From Chryseobacterium indologenes (GTDB lineage Bacteria; Bacteroidota; Bacteroidia; Flavobacteriales; Weeksellaceae): a stretch of 64,000 nt of DNA. A program made the translations under genes and the position numbers. The number at the start of each line of letters is the position of its first letter. The first letter of the stretch is position 1. The stretch covers positions 434,001 to 498,000 of the forward strand of contig NZ_LJOD01000001.1 in assembly GCF_001295265.1 (NCBI RefSeq). Reading direction: 5' to 3'. Below are positions 8,339 to 16,569 of this stretch, one piece after another. The notes under the pieces are model-generated. The model was not told the DNA's origin. It did no database searches and worked only from the letters and a program-made list of their open reading frames with translations.

Positions 8339-9181
8339 ATGAATATAAAATTAGGGGCTTCCCTACTCTCCTGGATCACTCCGCAATGGAATGCAGAATC
8401 CGGAAAATATGCTATAGAAAAAACCGCACAGACCGGGTTTGACCTCATCGAGATACTGCTGCCGAATTCAATGGAGTTTGATGCTGCTACGGTAAAAAAA
8501 CAGCTTAGAGAAAATGATCTGGAAGCCGTATGCTCATTAAACCTTCCCAAAGATGCCCATATTGCGTTTTATCCCGGGATCGCAGAAAAACTCATCAAAA
8601 AAGCAATTGATAAAGTTAATGAGCTTGATACCCACCTGCTGGCCGGGGTACTGCATGGCGGAATAGGCGTCTTTACCGGAAAACCTGTCACAAAAAAGGA
8701 AAAGGACATCATCACTGAAGTATGGTGTAATGTGGCAGATTATGCCCAAGCCAGAAATGTAGATATCGCCATAGAACCTGTTAACCGCTATGAATCTTAT
8801 GTCTGCAATACAGCGGAAAATGTTCTGGAGCTTATAAAAAAAACAGGAAAAAACAATCTTTTTCTTCACCTTGATACGTTTCATATGAATATTGAGGAAA
8901 ACAATTTTTATGACCCCATTATCAATTCCGGAAAAAGGCTGAAGCATATTCATGTTACAGAGTCCCACCGCGGTATGCCGGGAGAAGGAACCGTGAACTG
9001 GGACGCATTTTTCTCGGCACTGGAAGAAATCAATTTTGAAGGGAATCTGGTTCTTGAAAATTTCAGTTCTTCAATTCCGGGAATGCAGGAAAAGGTTTCA
9101 TTATGGCAGCAGTCACCGCATAATGCCCAGGAACTTGCCGAAGGAAGCCTTGCTTTTTTAAAGAAACATACAAAAAAATAG
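8339..9181 (+). CDS. Ketohexose 3-epimerase-like TIM-barrel isomerase (DTE/DPE family)
   Basis: 280 residues of the xylose-isomerase-like TIM-barrel family. Four metal ligands can be placed at Glu146, Asp179, His205 and Glu240; the spacings 33-26-35 equal those reported for Pseudomonas cichorii D-tagatose 3-epimerase (152/185/211/246). The other known active-site positions, Glu152 (NRYE), His182 (DTFHMN) and Arg211 (ESHRG), are present too. The likely reaction is C-3 epimerisation of a ketohexose, for example D-psicose to D-fructose. Last gene of the LacI operon, followed by a terminator. Some members act on L-ribulose or erythrulose, so the substrate is open. Confidence 0.8.
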   Translation: MNIKLGASLLSWITPQWNAESGKYAIEKTAQTGFDLIEILLPNSMEFDAATVKKQLRENDLEAVCSLNLPKDAHIAFYPGIAEKLIKKAIDKVNELDTHLLAGVLHGGIGVFTGKPVTKKEKDIITEVWCNVADYAQARNVDIAIEPVNRYESYVCNTAENVLELIKKTGKNNLFLHLDTFHMNIEENNFYDPIINSGKRLKHIHVTESHRGMPGEGTVNWDAFFSALEEINFEGNLVLENFSSSIPGMQEKVSLWQQSPHNAQELAEGSLAFLKKHTKK

Positions 9182-9215
9182 TCATTATCCGAGTAATGAT
9201 TCACTTACGTTTTTC

Positions 9216-9242
9216 CGGCTATTATCACAATAGCCGTTTTGT
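9216..9242 (+). terminator. Terminator of the sugar operon
   Basis: CGGCTATT (9216-9223), 5-base loop, AATAGCCG (9229-9236) and a TTTTGTTTTT run. It follows the epimerase gene by 35 bases. Confidence 0.85.
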
Positions 9243-9346
9243 TTTTGTCTTTAACTCCTTCATCTGCTCTTTAAGGTTTTCATTTTTTTACATTCCGCAT
9301 TTGTGATTTTTCTTCTTTTAAATCTTAATTACAGCACGATGTATCT

Positions 9347-10030
9347 TTAAACAGCCGCGCCACATTCAGCCACAAATTTCTCAAACTTCCGATCTGTATT
9401 TCGCATGACCGGTCCGTGCCCGAAACAGATAATGGCAGGATTAAGCTCTGCTAACTTCCGGAGCGACCGGATATTGCGATGCTGATCTGAGGTGAATATG
9501 TTGGGCGGAAGCCGCAGTCCGGTTGCTGTCGTAAGAAGGTTCATATTGGTCGCCGCATCCCCTATTATCAGTACACCATCACGCTCACGGAATAAAGAAA
9601 TATGGCCTGGCGAATGCCCGGGCGTCTCTATTACCCGAAAGTTTCCTATGCTGTCATTTTCAACGATTGTCCGTTCAACTTTATGCCCCTGCCCTGCCCA
9701 GTATTTCTGCTGGAGCTTTGCTACCCAATGTTCCGGGGCCGGATAATCGTTGGTTACCATACCCGTTTCGGTCCTGAAAACTTCGTCGGGATGACAGAGT
9801 AAGGGTATCGCGAATTCAGCGCATATCTGATCGCTACAGCCCTGGTGATCTGCATGCGCATGCGTAAGTATATGTTGATAAACAGGAATTTTCTGAAGTG
9901 CTTTCTTTACAGTGGTATATGAACTCCGTATTCCGGAATCTACCAATACACCTTCAATAATATAGCAGTTGATGCTGTTTCTGGGCATGAGTGAAATCTG
10001 GGTTACTTCGGGAGCAATCTTACGTAGCAT
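9347..10030 (-). CDS. Metallo-beta-lactamase-fold hydrolase
   Basis: 227 residues with the zinc signature THAHADHQG at residues 56-64, a downstream ETPGHSPGHIS segment supplying the next His, GDAATN supplying the bridging Asp, and a late GHGPV. This is the glyoxalase II/RNase Z-like soluble hydrolase pattern rather than a beta-lactamase with a signal peptide, so it acts in the cytoplasm. Its reaction cannot be deduced. It follows a Crp/Fnr regulator gene by 55 bases on the same strand, so the two are likely an operon and the regulator may control it. Confidence 0.85.
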   Translation of the reverse strand: MLRKIAPEVTQISLMPRNSINCYIIEGVLVDSGIRSSYTTVKKALQKIPVYQHILTHAHADHQGCSDQICAEFAIPLLCHPDEVFRTETGMVTNDYPAPEHWVAKLQQKYWAGQGHKVERTIVENDSIGNFRVIETPGHSPGHISLFRERDGVLIIGDAATNMNLLTTATGLRLPPNIFTSDQHRNIRSLRKLAELNPAIICFGHGPVMRNTDRKFEKFVAECGAAV

Positions 10031-10085
10031 TGTTTTTTTTATGCAAATCTACATTGATGGCCAGGATTGCATAAGGACATTTGTC

Positions 10086-10673
10086 CTATAATACATCAGG
10101 TCTGTGTATTTGTCCTTTTGCCCGAGTAAGCGATCGCTGCGTGATGCCCAGATATGATGCCAGATCCTGTGTTGCAGTGCGCTGGACAAGCATGGGTTCG
10201 CTGGATAAGACATGACGGTACTTGTCCACAGCAGATCTGTTATTGTAATTCAGCAGATAAAGTTCCTTTTCCCGATACTCCTTTTCCATCACTAATTTTA
10301 TAACTCCGTTCCAGGCAGTTACCTGGCTGAGCAAATGCTGATAGTCCGGATAGCTTATTGTATAGATTATACTATCTTCTATAGCCCTGATACTCCTTCT
10401 GGACTTTTCCTGTTTCACAAACTCAGGAAACGAGGTTATGAATTCCTTTTCAAACTTGAAGCAGGTTATATTTTCCTTTCCTTCTTTGTCGGTAGCATAT
10501 GCCTTTACAGCACCACTAACGATAAATCCAATATGACGGCAGAATTCATCCTCACGAATAAAAAAGTCACCTTTTTTTAAGCGGATCGGTTTGAAGAACT
10601 GCGCAGAAAAGCTGATTTCTCCGGCAGACAGCTCTTCTGTTGAGGATAGATAATTTTCAAATACTTCAGTCAT
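10086..10673 (-). CDS. Crp/Fnr-family regulator
   Basis: 195 residues: a cyclic-nucleotide-binding-like beta-roll (residues about 20-130, with KKGDFFIREDEFCRHIGFIVSG) and a C-terminal winged helix containing ATQDLASYLGITQRSLTRAK. The ligand pocket lacks the RxAT-type cAMP-binding arginine pattern, as is usual in this flavobacterial subgroup, and no iron-sulfur cysteine cluster is seen. First gene of a two-gene operon with the metallo-beta-lactamase-fold hydrolase. A second, distinct Crp/Fnr gene is divergent 255 bases away. Confidence 0.85.
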   Translation of the reverse strand: MTEVFENYLSSTEELSAGEISFSAQFFKPIRLKKGDFFIREDEFCRHIGFIVSGAVKAYATDKEGKENITCFKFEKEFITSFPEFVKQEKSRRSIRAIEDSIIYTISYPDYQHLLSQVTAWNGVIKLVMEKEYREKELYLLNYNNRSAVDKYRHVLSSEPMLVQRTATQDLASYLGITQRSLTRAKGQIHRPDVL

Positions 10674-10898
10674 TCCGCACTATTTTTTCTCTTTTTATAT
10701 TCTTCTTAACCGTCTGCAGATTACAGACAAATCCGGCATTCAAATCTAACCATTATTTTACATTCAAAAAAGGGAGGATGTCTCAAAATATTCTGTTCTC
10801 AGGATGCTTATCAATACCAATCAATTTCCGGGTACGGACTCACCTGAACAGTCATAATCGTAATATTCCTTATGAAGGATTCCTATTTTCAGTATATT

Positions 10899-10906
10899 TA
10901 CTTTTG
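10899..10906 (+). promoter_or_regulatory. -7 box of the second Crp/Fnr gene
   Basis: TACTTTTG matches TAnnTTTG, 22 bases before the start codon at 10929. No clear -33 TTTG is present at the usual distance, which would suit an activator-dependent promoter. Confidence 0.45.
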
Positions 10907-10928
10907 AGTTAGGTAAACATAACAACTA

Positions 10929-11510
10929 ATGTACGACACTTTAATAGAATATATTAATTCGCGGGTATCCAGACCTTTATCAGCCAATGAAATTGGCATT
11001 CTGAAAAGTAATTTTGCTCCTCATAAACTTAAAAAGCGTGATTTCTTTTTACATGCAGGAGATGTAAGCAGCTATATGGGATTTCTTGCTAAAGGTTCCA
11101 TGAAAAAATACAGTACGGACAGCAAAGGTACCGAGCACATCATGAGCCTCTATATTGAAGGCTGGTGGGTAGGTGATCGTGAGAGTTTTGCCAAGCTCAC
11201 TCCTTCTTCCTTTAATATTGAAGCTTGTGAAAATACTGATTTACTTGTTTTAACTAGGGAAGCAACAGCAGAAGTATTCTCTCTTCCTATTATGGATGAA
11301 CTCAGACGTCAACTGGATGAAAATTATTCTTTCGCCAGCCAAAAAAGAATCAATGCAGCTATAAGTATGACGGCTGAAGAGCGGTATAACATGCTCATTG
11401 AAAGCTACCCTGAATTTTCGCAGCGATTTCCACAGCATATGATTGCATCGTATTTAGGCATTACCCAGGAAACCCTGAGCAGAATCCGTTCCCGGGCTAT
11501 CAAAAAATAA
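10929..11510 (+). CDS. Crp/Fnr-family regulator
   Basis: 193 residues with the same layout as its neighbours: beta-roll sensor domain (PHKLKKRDFFLHAGDVSSYMGF) and C-terminal helix-turn-helix (MIASYLGITQETLSRIRSR). It is the only gene of the three Crp/Fnr members here on the plus strand and appears monocistronic, since a strong hairpin and a convergent gene follow. Sequence identity to the other two is modest by eye, so it is not a recent duplicate. The ligand is unknown. Confidence 0.85.
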   Translation: MYDTLIEYINSRVSRPLSANEIGILKSNFAPHKLKKRDFFLHAGDVSSYMGFLAKGSMKKYSTDSKGTEHIMSLYIEGWWVGDRESFAKLTPSSFNIEACENTDLLVLTREATAEVFSLPIMDELRRQLDENYSFASQKRINAAISMTAEERYNMLIESYPEFSQRFPQHMIASYLGITQETLSRIRSRAIKK

Positions 11511-11580
11511 TCAGGATTGATTGACAATAAGAATTACTTTTCCCCGGTTAATTCAATAACTGATATTTTTTATAAAAACA

Positions 11581-11609
11581 ACGGGCTGCCCCAACAGGAG
11601 ACAGCCCGT
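11581..11609 (-). terminator. Terminator of the pirin transcription unit
   Basis: ACGGGCTG (11581-11588) pairs with CAGCCCGT (11602-11609) around a partly paired loop. A T-rich run follows only on the minus strand (TTGTTTTTATAAA), so it ends leftward transcription coming from the pirin gene. It also shows that something is transcribed on the minus strand between 11610 and 11886. Confidence 0.8.
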
Positions 11610-11638
11610 ACATCAACAATATTAATGAAACCTGTTCA

Positions 11639-11870
11639 TTATTTCTTTTCAGACTCCGAAATAGCTTCCGAAATTCCGCTTTCCGCAGTTTTAAAAAAGG
11701 CGGGGCCTGCGAGCAGATATACTTTTTCTAATTTTTTTGTTGAAGAAAATTTAGCATGTATAATTCCTCTGACTACATTTCCTGCTATCAAAGCGGTTGG
11801 AGAATATATTCCTGCATCTTTTAAATCGCTGACAAAAGCTGCTTACGGTATTTTGTACTATACTTTTCAT
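11639..11870 (-). pseudogene. Frameshifted small gene downstream of pirin
   Basis: An ATG at 11870, 17 bases after the pirin stop codon, opens MKSIVQNTVS. A different frame then reads 67 codons (from 11842) starting AAFVSDLKDAGIYSPTALIA and ending ISEAISESEKK with a stop at 11639, just before the terminator hairpin. Joining the two frames gives a plausible 77-residue protein; a two-base loss in an AAGCGCAGC-like sequence (now AAGCAGC) would explain the break. The family is not recognised. It may be a real lesion, a sequencing error or chance; the terminator position favours a former gene. Confidence 0.4.
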
Positions 11871-11886
11871 GATATTAAATCTTGGG

Positions 11887-12768
11887 TTATAATGTCATGG
11901 GTACTTCCATTACAAGAATTTCTGTATCTGCTGTAGTTGTTTTTAGGTTGATCTCTTTAACATCCCAAACCCCGAAACCATCTCTTTTTTCTAATTTTTG
12001 TCCTTCAATTTCAATGCTTCCTTTTATCAGAAATACATAAACCCCGTTTCCTTTTTTTCTGATCTGGTAATTAATTTCCTTCCCTTCATCAAAAGATCCC
12101 ATATGAAACCAGGCATCCTGATGAATCCAAACCCCTTCAGCATCAGCATCAGCATCAGGTGAAAGAATCTGTTGAAATTTGTTGTGGCTTTTTGTTTTAT
12201 CCAGAGTGATCTGATCATATCTTGGCGCTACGTTTCTCTTATTCGGATACACCCAGATCTGGAGGAACTTCACAGGCTGGTCACTGTTTCTGTTGAATTC
12301 GCTATGCATAATTCCTGTTCCTGCACTCATGACCTGGATGTCTCCACTTTTGATTACTGCTGTATTTCCCATGCTGTCTTTATGCTCAAGGTCACCTTCC
12401 AGAGGAATACTGATAATTTCCATATTGTCATGAGGATGAGTTCCAAAACCTCTTCCTGCTTCTACTTTATCATCATTCAGCACTCTTAATACTCCGAAAT
12501 GCATTCTTTCAGGATTATAATAGTTGGCAAAACTGAAAGTATGCTGGCTCAGTAACCATCCGTGGTCTGCCTTTCCTCTTGAATCTGCTCTATGAATTAC
12601 GGAGTTATCTTTGATTTTCGATTCTGTATTAGGCAGATGGTTATATCCGATTGGTTCCAGGGGTTCAATTTCATCAATCTCATTTTTCATGGTATTACCT
12701 AAAGAAGCAGATGCGACAAACATTCCTGTTCCCAGCAATCCTTTCTTTAAAAAATCTTTTCTATCCAT
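11887..12768 (-). CDS. Pirin-family protein (bicupin)
   Basis: 293 residues. The N-terminal cupin carries the pirin metal site, GFGTHPHDNMEI with HSE further on, giving three His and one Glu as in YhhW/pirin proteins; the C-terminal cupin lacks these ligands, as usual. The N-terminus RKDFLKKGLLGTGMFVASAS resembles a Tat-like signal of the Bacteroidota RRDFLKK kind but with Lys in place of the second Arg, so export is uncertain. A quercetinase-like or redox-sensor role is known for the family. Its promoter shares a 22-bp element with the antiporter gene at 15.6 kb. Confidence 0.85.
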   Translation of the reverse strand: MDRKDFLKKGLLGTGMFVASASLGNTMKNEIDEIEPLEPIGYNHLPNTESKIKDNSVIHRADSRGKADHGWLLSQHTFSFANYYNPERMHFGVLRVLNDDKVEAGRGFGTHPHDNMEIISIPLEGDLEHKDSMGNTAVIKSGDIQVMSAGTGIMHSEFNRNSDQPVKFLQIWVYPNKRNVAPRYDQITLDKTKSHNKFQQILSPDADADAEGVWIHQDAWFHMGSFDEGKEINYQIRKKGNGVYVFLIKGSIEIEGQKLEKRDGFGVWDVKEINLKTTTADTEILVMEVPMTL

Positions 12769-12801
12769 ATCTCACTTGTTATTTGCTTGTTTTTGATATA
12801 A

Positions 12802-12850
12802 CAAATTTAGAGAAACGGAAGAGCCTGCACATTTAACTAGTTTAATAAAT
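12802..12850 (-). promoter_or_regulatory. Pirin promoter with shared regulatory element
   Basis: On the minus strand, TAAATTTG (12802-12809) is a -7 box. Exactly 19 bases upstream lies a 22-base element (12829-12850) with core ATTAAACTAGTTAAAT, an imperfect 16-base palindrome. The same element, one base different, precedes the antiporter gene (15661-15682) with the same 19-base spacing. The position just upstream of the -33 region suggests an activator site. Confidence 0.6.
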
Positions 12851-13018
12851 GACTTCAGCAAAAAAATGCAACTGAGTTTTTTGATAGTAACAGCTTGGAA
12901 AAACGCAACAAGCCAGTATCCCACAAACCACTGTAAATCCAATACAAAGCTGAAGTTTTAGAAATAATACAGAATGTTAATCTGCGCGATCAGTTTAATT
13001 TACGCTGCAACGGGAAGC

Positions 13019-13603
13019 TTATTTTTCCCTGGAAGCAAGACGCTTTCTGATTGTGCTTACAAATTCTTTAGAAACGCCCAGATATGAAGCGATATAATAT
13101 TGAGCAACTCTCTGGGAAATAGAAGGATATACTTTGATAAACTCAAGGTACCGGTCTGAAGCTGATTTTGAAATGGTATTGACCAGACGGTTCTGAAGGG
13201 TGAACAGATTTCTCTGTACCAGCATTCTGAATACCCTTTCAAACTTAGGAATTTCTCTCAGCAATTTTTCTTTTGTTGTCGGATTCAGCATATAAATTTC
13301 TGAATCTTCCAGCGTTTCTATATAAACCCTTGCCGGTTTTTGTTCCTGAAATGAAGAAATATCACTGATCCACCAGTCTTCGATGGCAAACAGCAGGGTA
13401 ACCTCGGTTCCGTTATCATCTAAACAATACATCCGCAAGCATCCTTTATGAATATACCCTTCAAACTGGCATATTTCTCCTTCTTTTAATAAAACGGATT
13501 TCTTAGGAAATGTCCTGCAAACCAATAAGTCTGTAAAGGTTTTTTCTTCTTCCGGAGTAAGGCTGATAAACCGTGTAATGTTTTTGATGATATTATCAAA
13601 CAT
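13019..13603 (-). CDS. Crp/Fnr-family regulator
   Basis: 194 residues: beta-roll sensor (PKKSVLLKEGEICQFEGYIHKG) and C-terminal helix-turn-helix (QYYIASYLGVSKEFVSTIRK). It is the last gene of a minus-strand run that begins with the CPA1 antiporter and a receiver-like protein; the gap to the latter is 9 bases. Because the antiporter and the nearby pirin gene share a palindromic promoter element, this regulator is the best local candidate for binding it. That link is inference from position. Confidence 0.85.
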   Translation of the reverse strand: MFDNIIKNITRFISLTPEEEKTFTDLLVCRTFPKKSVLLKEGEICQFEGYIHKGCLRMYCLDDNGTEVTLLFAIEDWWISDISSFQEQKPARVYIETLEDSEIYMLNPTTKEKLLREIPKFERVFRMLVQRNLFTLQNRLVNTISKSASDRYLEFIKVYPSISQRVAQYYIASYLGVSKEFVSTIRKRLASREK

Positions 13604-13612
13604 AAAAATATT

Positions 13613-13924
13613 TTATGTCTGCAAATTAGGAAAAAGACTGTAAACTTCATTCTTTAACAGTCCGCTTCCTCCTCCATAATGCTCAATAACGTTTACTTTT
13701 TTGTCTAAATTTCCACAAAATACTTTAATATCTTTCTCAAACTGCTCTTCCAATCCGGAACTTAAAAGAACAATATCCACATCATTTTCTTTAATATATG
13801 CATAACTGTGTTCTTCATCACTTTGAATTTCTGCAGTCCAGCCTTCATTATTTTCTATAATCCGCTTTAAGACATCCAGAATTTCCTGATTTTTTCCAAT
13901 GACTAAAAAATGTAATACTTTCAT
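13613..13924 (-). CDS. Receiver-like protein lacking the phosphoacceptor
   Basis: 103 residues. The order of strands resembles a CheY-type receiver: LHFLVIGKNQEILDVLKRII, then DVDIVLLSSGLEEQ where a receiver would have DxVLLDxxLP. The usual phosphoacceptor Asp is replaced by Ser, and the acidic pair at the end of strand 1 is missing, so it is unlikely to be phosphorylated in the standard way. A C-terminal EHYGGGSGLLKNEV replaces the usual Lys region. It lies between the CPA1 antiporter and a Crp/Fnr gene. Function not known. Confidence 0.65.
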   Translation of the reverse strand: MKVLHFLVIGKNQEILDVLKRIIENNEGWTAEIQSDEEHSYAYIKENDVDIVLLSSGLEEQFEKDIKVFCGNLDKKVNVIEHYGGGSGLLKNEVYSLFPNLQT

Positions 13925-13991
13925 TAGGGTTTAAGGTTTAAAGTTCAGGGGTTAAGCTTTATTCTGAGCATTATTTTCAGTTTTCAGGCCG

Positions 13992-15596
13992 TTATAAATG
14001 TTTGTTTCCCGTTATTTTCAATTCATTTAAATCAAGCTGTGACTCTGCTTTTCTGATTTCATCATCACTGAACAATTTTTCACGTTTCATTTTGAACAAT
14101 TCTTTCCTCTGTAAGGCAAAAATATCAAGCATGATCTTATGATACTCCTTCATATCATTTTGCCTGTTGGTACACATTTCCAGGGAACTTAAATGATTCT
14201 GATGAAGTTTAATATCATTTTCCAGGGCAGTCTTAAGGTTTTCAATTAAACTGTTGGAGCTGACCTCCTGCTCTTTATTAAGCTGTTCTATAGCAAGCCT
14301 GTCGAGTCTCATCTGAATTCCTGCCTGCTGTTCATGGGAAGGGATCACAGGATCAATCTCTCCTATTTTTGTTAATCTGATGATCAAAGGTAAGGTAAGC
14401 CCCTGAAAAACCAATGTTACAAAAATAACGATGAAGGTCATAAAAATAATCAGGTTTCTCATAGGGAATTCAGTCTGTGCGTTCATCATTACCGGAATGG
14501 ATAATGCTGTGGCCAGGGAAACAACTCCTCTCATTCCTGCCCATCCTATAATCAATGGATTTTTCCATCCCGGATTGGGATCACGCCGGGCTTTTTCACT
14601 TATCCATCTCGGAATATGAGCTACCGGATAGATCCATAAGAGACGAACGATAATAACAATACAACTGATGATTAATCCATATTTAATTCCCTGTACCAAA
14701 GAGGTTTCTCCCAACCCGCTGATAATATCCGGCAGCTCAAGGCCTATCAGAACAAAAACCAAAGCATTCATTACAAAAATCAACGTATTCCAGACTCCCG
14801 TCATATTAATTCTTGTTGTTCCTGTTTTGAAAATTTCATGAGCCCGGAAAGACATGAACAGTCCTCCACTTACTACGGCCATTACTCCGGAAAAGTGAAA
14901 ATGTTCTGCAGAAAGAAATAAAATATATGGTGTCATTACCGTAAGTGCGGCATCAATAGCCGGAGTCGTAGGCAGAAACCTGTGAATGGCATAGAAAATA
15001 TGAGCTCCTGCAATCCCTGTAACAATTCCCATTCCTGCCACCCAGAAAAACTGTCCGGCTGCTTCATGCATAGAAAAAGCTCCTGTCATTACCGCAGCCA
15101 GTGCAAAACGGAATACGATCAGGGAAGAAGCATCATTAATCAGGCTTTCTCCTTCCAGTATTTCAATGGTTCTTTTGGGTACTTTCAATCCTTTTAATAC
15201 AGTTGTGGCTGCTACAGCATCCGGCGGGGAAACAATTCCCCCCAGTAAAAAACCTAGCGCCAGTGTAAATCCGGGAATCAAAGCCTGTGAAGCATAGGCT
15301 ACCACCAGGGAAGTCAAAAATACCAGTCCAAAAGCCAAGAGGCTTATGGGGCGCTTCCATTTCCAGAAATCATTCCATGAGGTATACCAGGCCGCTTCAT
15401 ACAATAACGGTGGCAGGAAAATAAGAAATATAATATCCGGATCCAGCTTTAAAACAGGAACTCCCGGAATCATGCTGATGCCAAGCCCGGCAAGAACCAG
15501 GAAAATAGGATAGGCAATTTTTATTCTTTGTGCCAGCATGACCAGCAGCATAACAATGAGCAGTAATCCCAATATTAAAAGTAGTTTTTCGTGCAT
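13992..15596 (-). CDS. Na+/H+ antiporter, CPA1 (NhaP) family
   Basis: 534 residues: about 12 hydrophobic segments over residues 1-410, then a roughly 120-residue charged cytoplasmic tail rich in coiled-coil-like heptads. The ion-binding helix has ESLINDASSLIVF, the CPA1 Asn-Asp pair, and the preceding GGIVSPPDAVAATTVL is the other family hallmark. It exchanges monovalent cations for protons across the inner membrane. First gene of a probable operon with the receiver-like protein and Crp/Fnr regulator; the promoter carries the element shared with pirin. Confidence 0.9.
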   Translation of the reverse strand: MHEKLLLILGLLLIVMLLVMLAQRIKIAYPIFLVLAGLGISMIPGVPVLKLDPDIIFLIFLPPLLYEAAWYTSWNDFWKWKRPISLLAFGLVFLTSLVVAYASQALIPGFTLALGFLLGGIVSPPDAVAATTVLKGLKVPKRTIEILEGESLINDASSLIVFRFALAAVMTGAFSMHEAAGQFFWVAGMGIVTGIAGAHIFYAIHRFLPTTPAIDAALTVMTPYILFLSAEHFHFSGVMAVVSGGLFMSFRAHEIFKTGTTRINMTGVWNTLIFVMNALVFVLIGLELPDIISGLGETSLVQGIKYGLIISCIVIIVRLLWIYPVAHIPRWISEKARRDPNPGWKNPLIIGWAGMRGVVSLATALSIPVMMNAQTEFPMRNLIIFMTFIVIFVTLVFQGLTLPLIIRLTKIGEIDPVIPSHEQQAGIQMRLDRLAIEQLNKEQEVSSNSLIENLKTALENDIKLHQNHLSSLEMCTNRQNDMKEYHKIMLDIFALQRKELFKMKREKLFSDDEIRKAESQLDLNELKITGNKHL

Positions 15597-15633
15597 GGGC
15601 TATAAATAATAATAGTAATCTTTAATTTTTAAG

Positions 15634-15682
15634 CTAAATTACAACTCATAAATGACTTGTACATTTAACTGGTTTAATAAAT
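15634..15682 (-). promoter_or_regulatory. Antiporter promoter with shared regulatory element
   Basis: The 22-base element at 15661-15682 (core ATTAAACCAGTTAAAT on the minus strand) differs at one base from that of pirin. It stands 19 bases upstream of TAATTTAG (15634-15641), a weak -7 box, and about 65 bases before the antiporter start. The divergent 2OG oxygenase gene starts about 95 bases on the other side and could share it. Confidence 0.6.
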
Positions 15683-15775
15683 CTGAAAAATTCAGAATTC
15701 AGTTTCCAGAAATACCACAGGTTTCGGATTTTCTTCTCCCCCGCTTAAAGCTAATTTTATTCCCATAAAAATATT

Positions 15776-16489
15776 ATGAAAAATATAGAAGCAAGATTAG
15801 AAACCAAAGACTGGCAAGCAATCAGGGAAGAACTGCACGACAAAGGCTTTGTTATTGTTCCGGAGGTATTGAGCAAAAACGAATGTGATGACTTGATTGA
15901 GGCTTATAATGCAGATGATACCTACCGGAAAACGATCATTATGGAACGGTATCGTTTTGGCCTGGGGGAATACAAATACTTTCAGTACCCATTGCCAGAA
16001 CTGATAACTGCATTGCGGGAAAACGTTTATGCTAAAATAGCACCTGTAGCCAACCTGTGGATGCAGCAACTGAATATAAACAGGAAATTTCCATCTGCAC
16101 ATGAAACAATGAAAAAACTCTGCCGGGAACACGGCCAGGAAAAACCTACGGTTCTTATTCTGAAATATGGTGAGGGAGGTTTCAATACCCTGCATCAGGA
16201 TCTATATGGTGAAATTTTCTTTCCGATACAGATGGTTTTCATGCTTGATCAGGCAGATGAAGATTACACCGGCGGTGAATTTGTCATTACCGAACAGATT
16301 CCCCGCGCCCAGTCTAAAGTAAATGTGTTAAAACCCAATTGTGGTGATATGGTATTATTTACCACCAATTTCCGTCCTGTGAAGGGAAGCAGGGGCTACT
16401 ACCGGGTCAATATGAAACATGGCGTCAGTCCGCTTCATAGCGGTCACAGGCATAGTCTCGGCATTATTTTTCATGATGGGCGCAGTTAA
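15776..16489 (+). CDS. 2OG-Fe(II) oxygenase (prokaryotic Oxygenase-NA type)
   Basis: 237 residues. Iron ligands are visible as His140-x-Asp142 (NTLHQDLYGE) and a distal His215 (MKHGVSPL); Arg225 in GHRHSLGIIFHD would bind 2-oxoglutarate. The C-terminal HGVSPLHSGHRHSLGIIFHD segment is characteristic of a bacterial oxygenase family often found beside alkylation-repair genes. It converges with an AlkA-type glycosylase gene across one shared terminator, which supports a role in repairing or modifying alkylated nucleic acid; the substrate is not proven. No signal peptide. Confidence 0.8.
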   Translation: MKNIEARLETKDWQAIREELHDKGFVIVPEVLSKNECDDLIEAYNADDTYRKTIIMERYRFGLGEYKYFQYPLPELITALRENVYAKIAPVANLWMQQLNINRKFPSAHETMKKLCREHGQEKPTVLILKYGEGGFNTLHQDLYGEIFFPIQMVFMLDQADEDYTGGEFVITEQIPRAQSKVNVLKPNCGDMVLFTTNFRPVKGSRGYYRVNMKHGVSPLHSGHRHSLGIIFHDGRS

Positions 16490-16510
16490 TTCCGGCTTTC
16501 AGCATTTATA

Positions 16511-16547
16511 AAAAAGCGAAAACAGGCACAGGCTGTTTTCGCTTTTT
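16511..16547. terminator. Bidirectional terminator
   Basis: AAAAAGCGAAAACAG (16511-16525), 7-base loop, CTGTTTTCGCTTTTT (16533-16547): a perfect 15-base stem with A/T ends. It separates the convergent 2OG oxygenase and AlkA-type genes and serves both. Confidence 0.92.
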
Positions 16548-16569
16548 ATATTTATTGAACCGGATGTAA

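Noticed and set aside
9243..9346. Lys/Glu-rich fragments on the minus strand next to the sugar operon terminator
   Set aside because: Only about 20 codons open in any frame; could be debris of a coiled-coil end but too short to call.
11517..11936. 139-codon plus-strand open frame after the second Crp/Fnr gene
   Set aside because: It contains the pirin terminator hairpin, overlaps the pirin gene end, lacks an ATG start and mirrors a better minus-strand reading.
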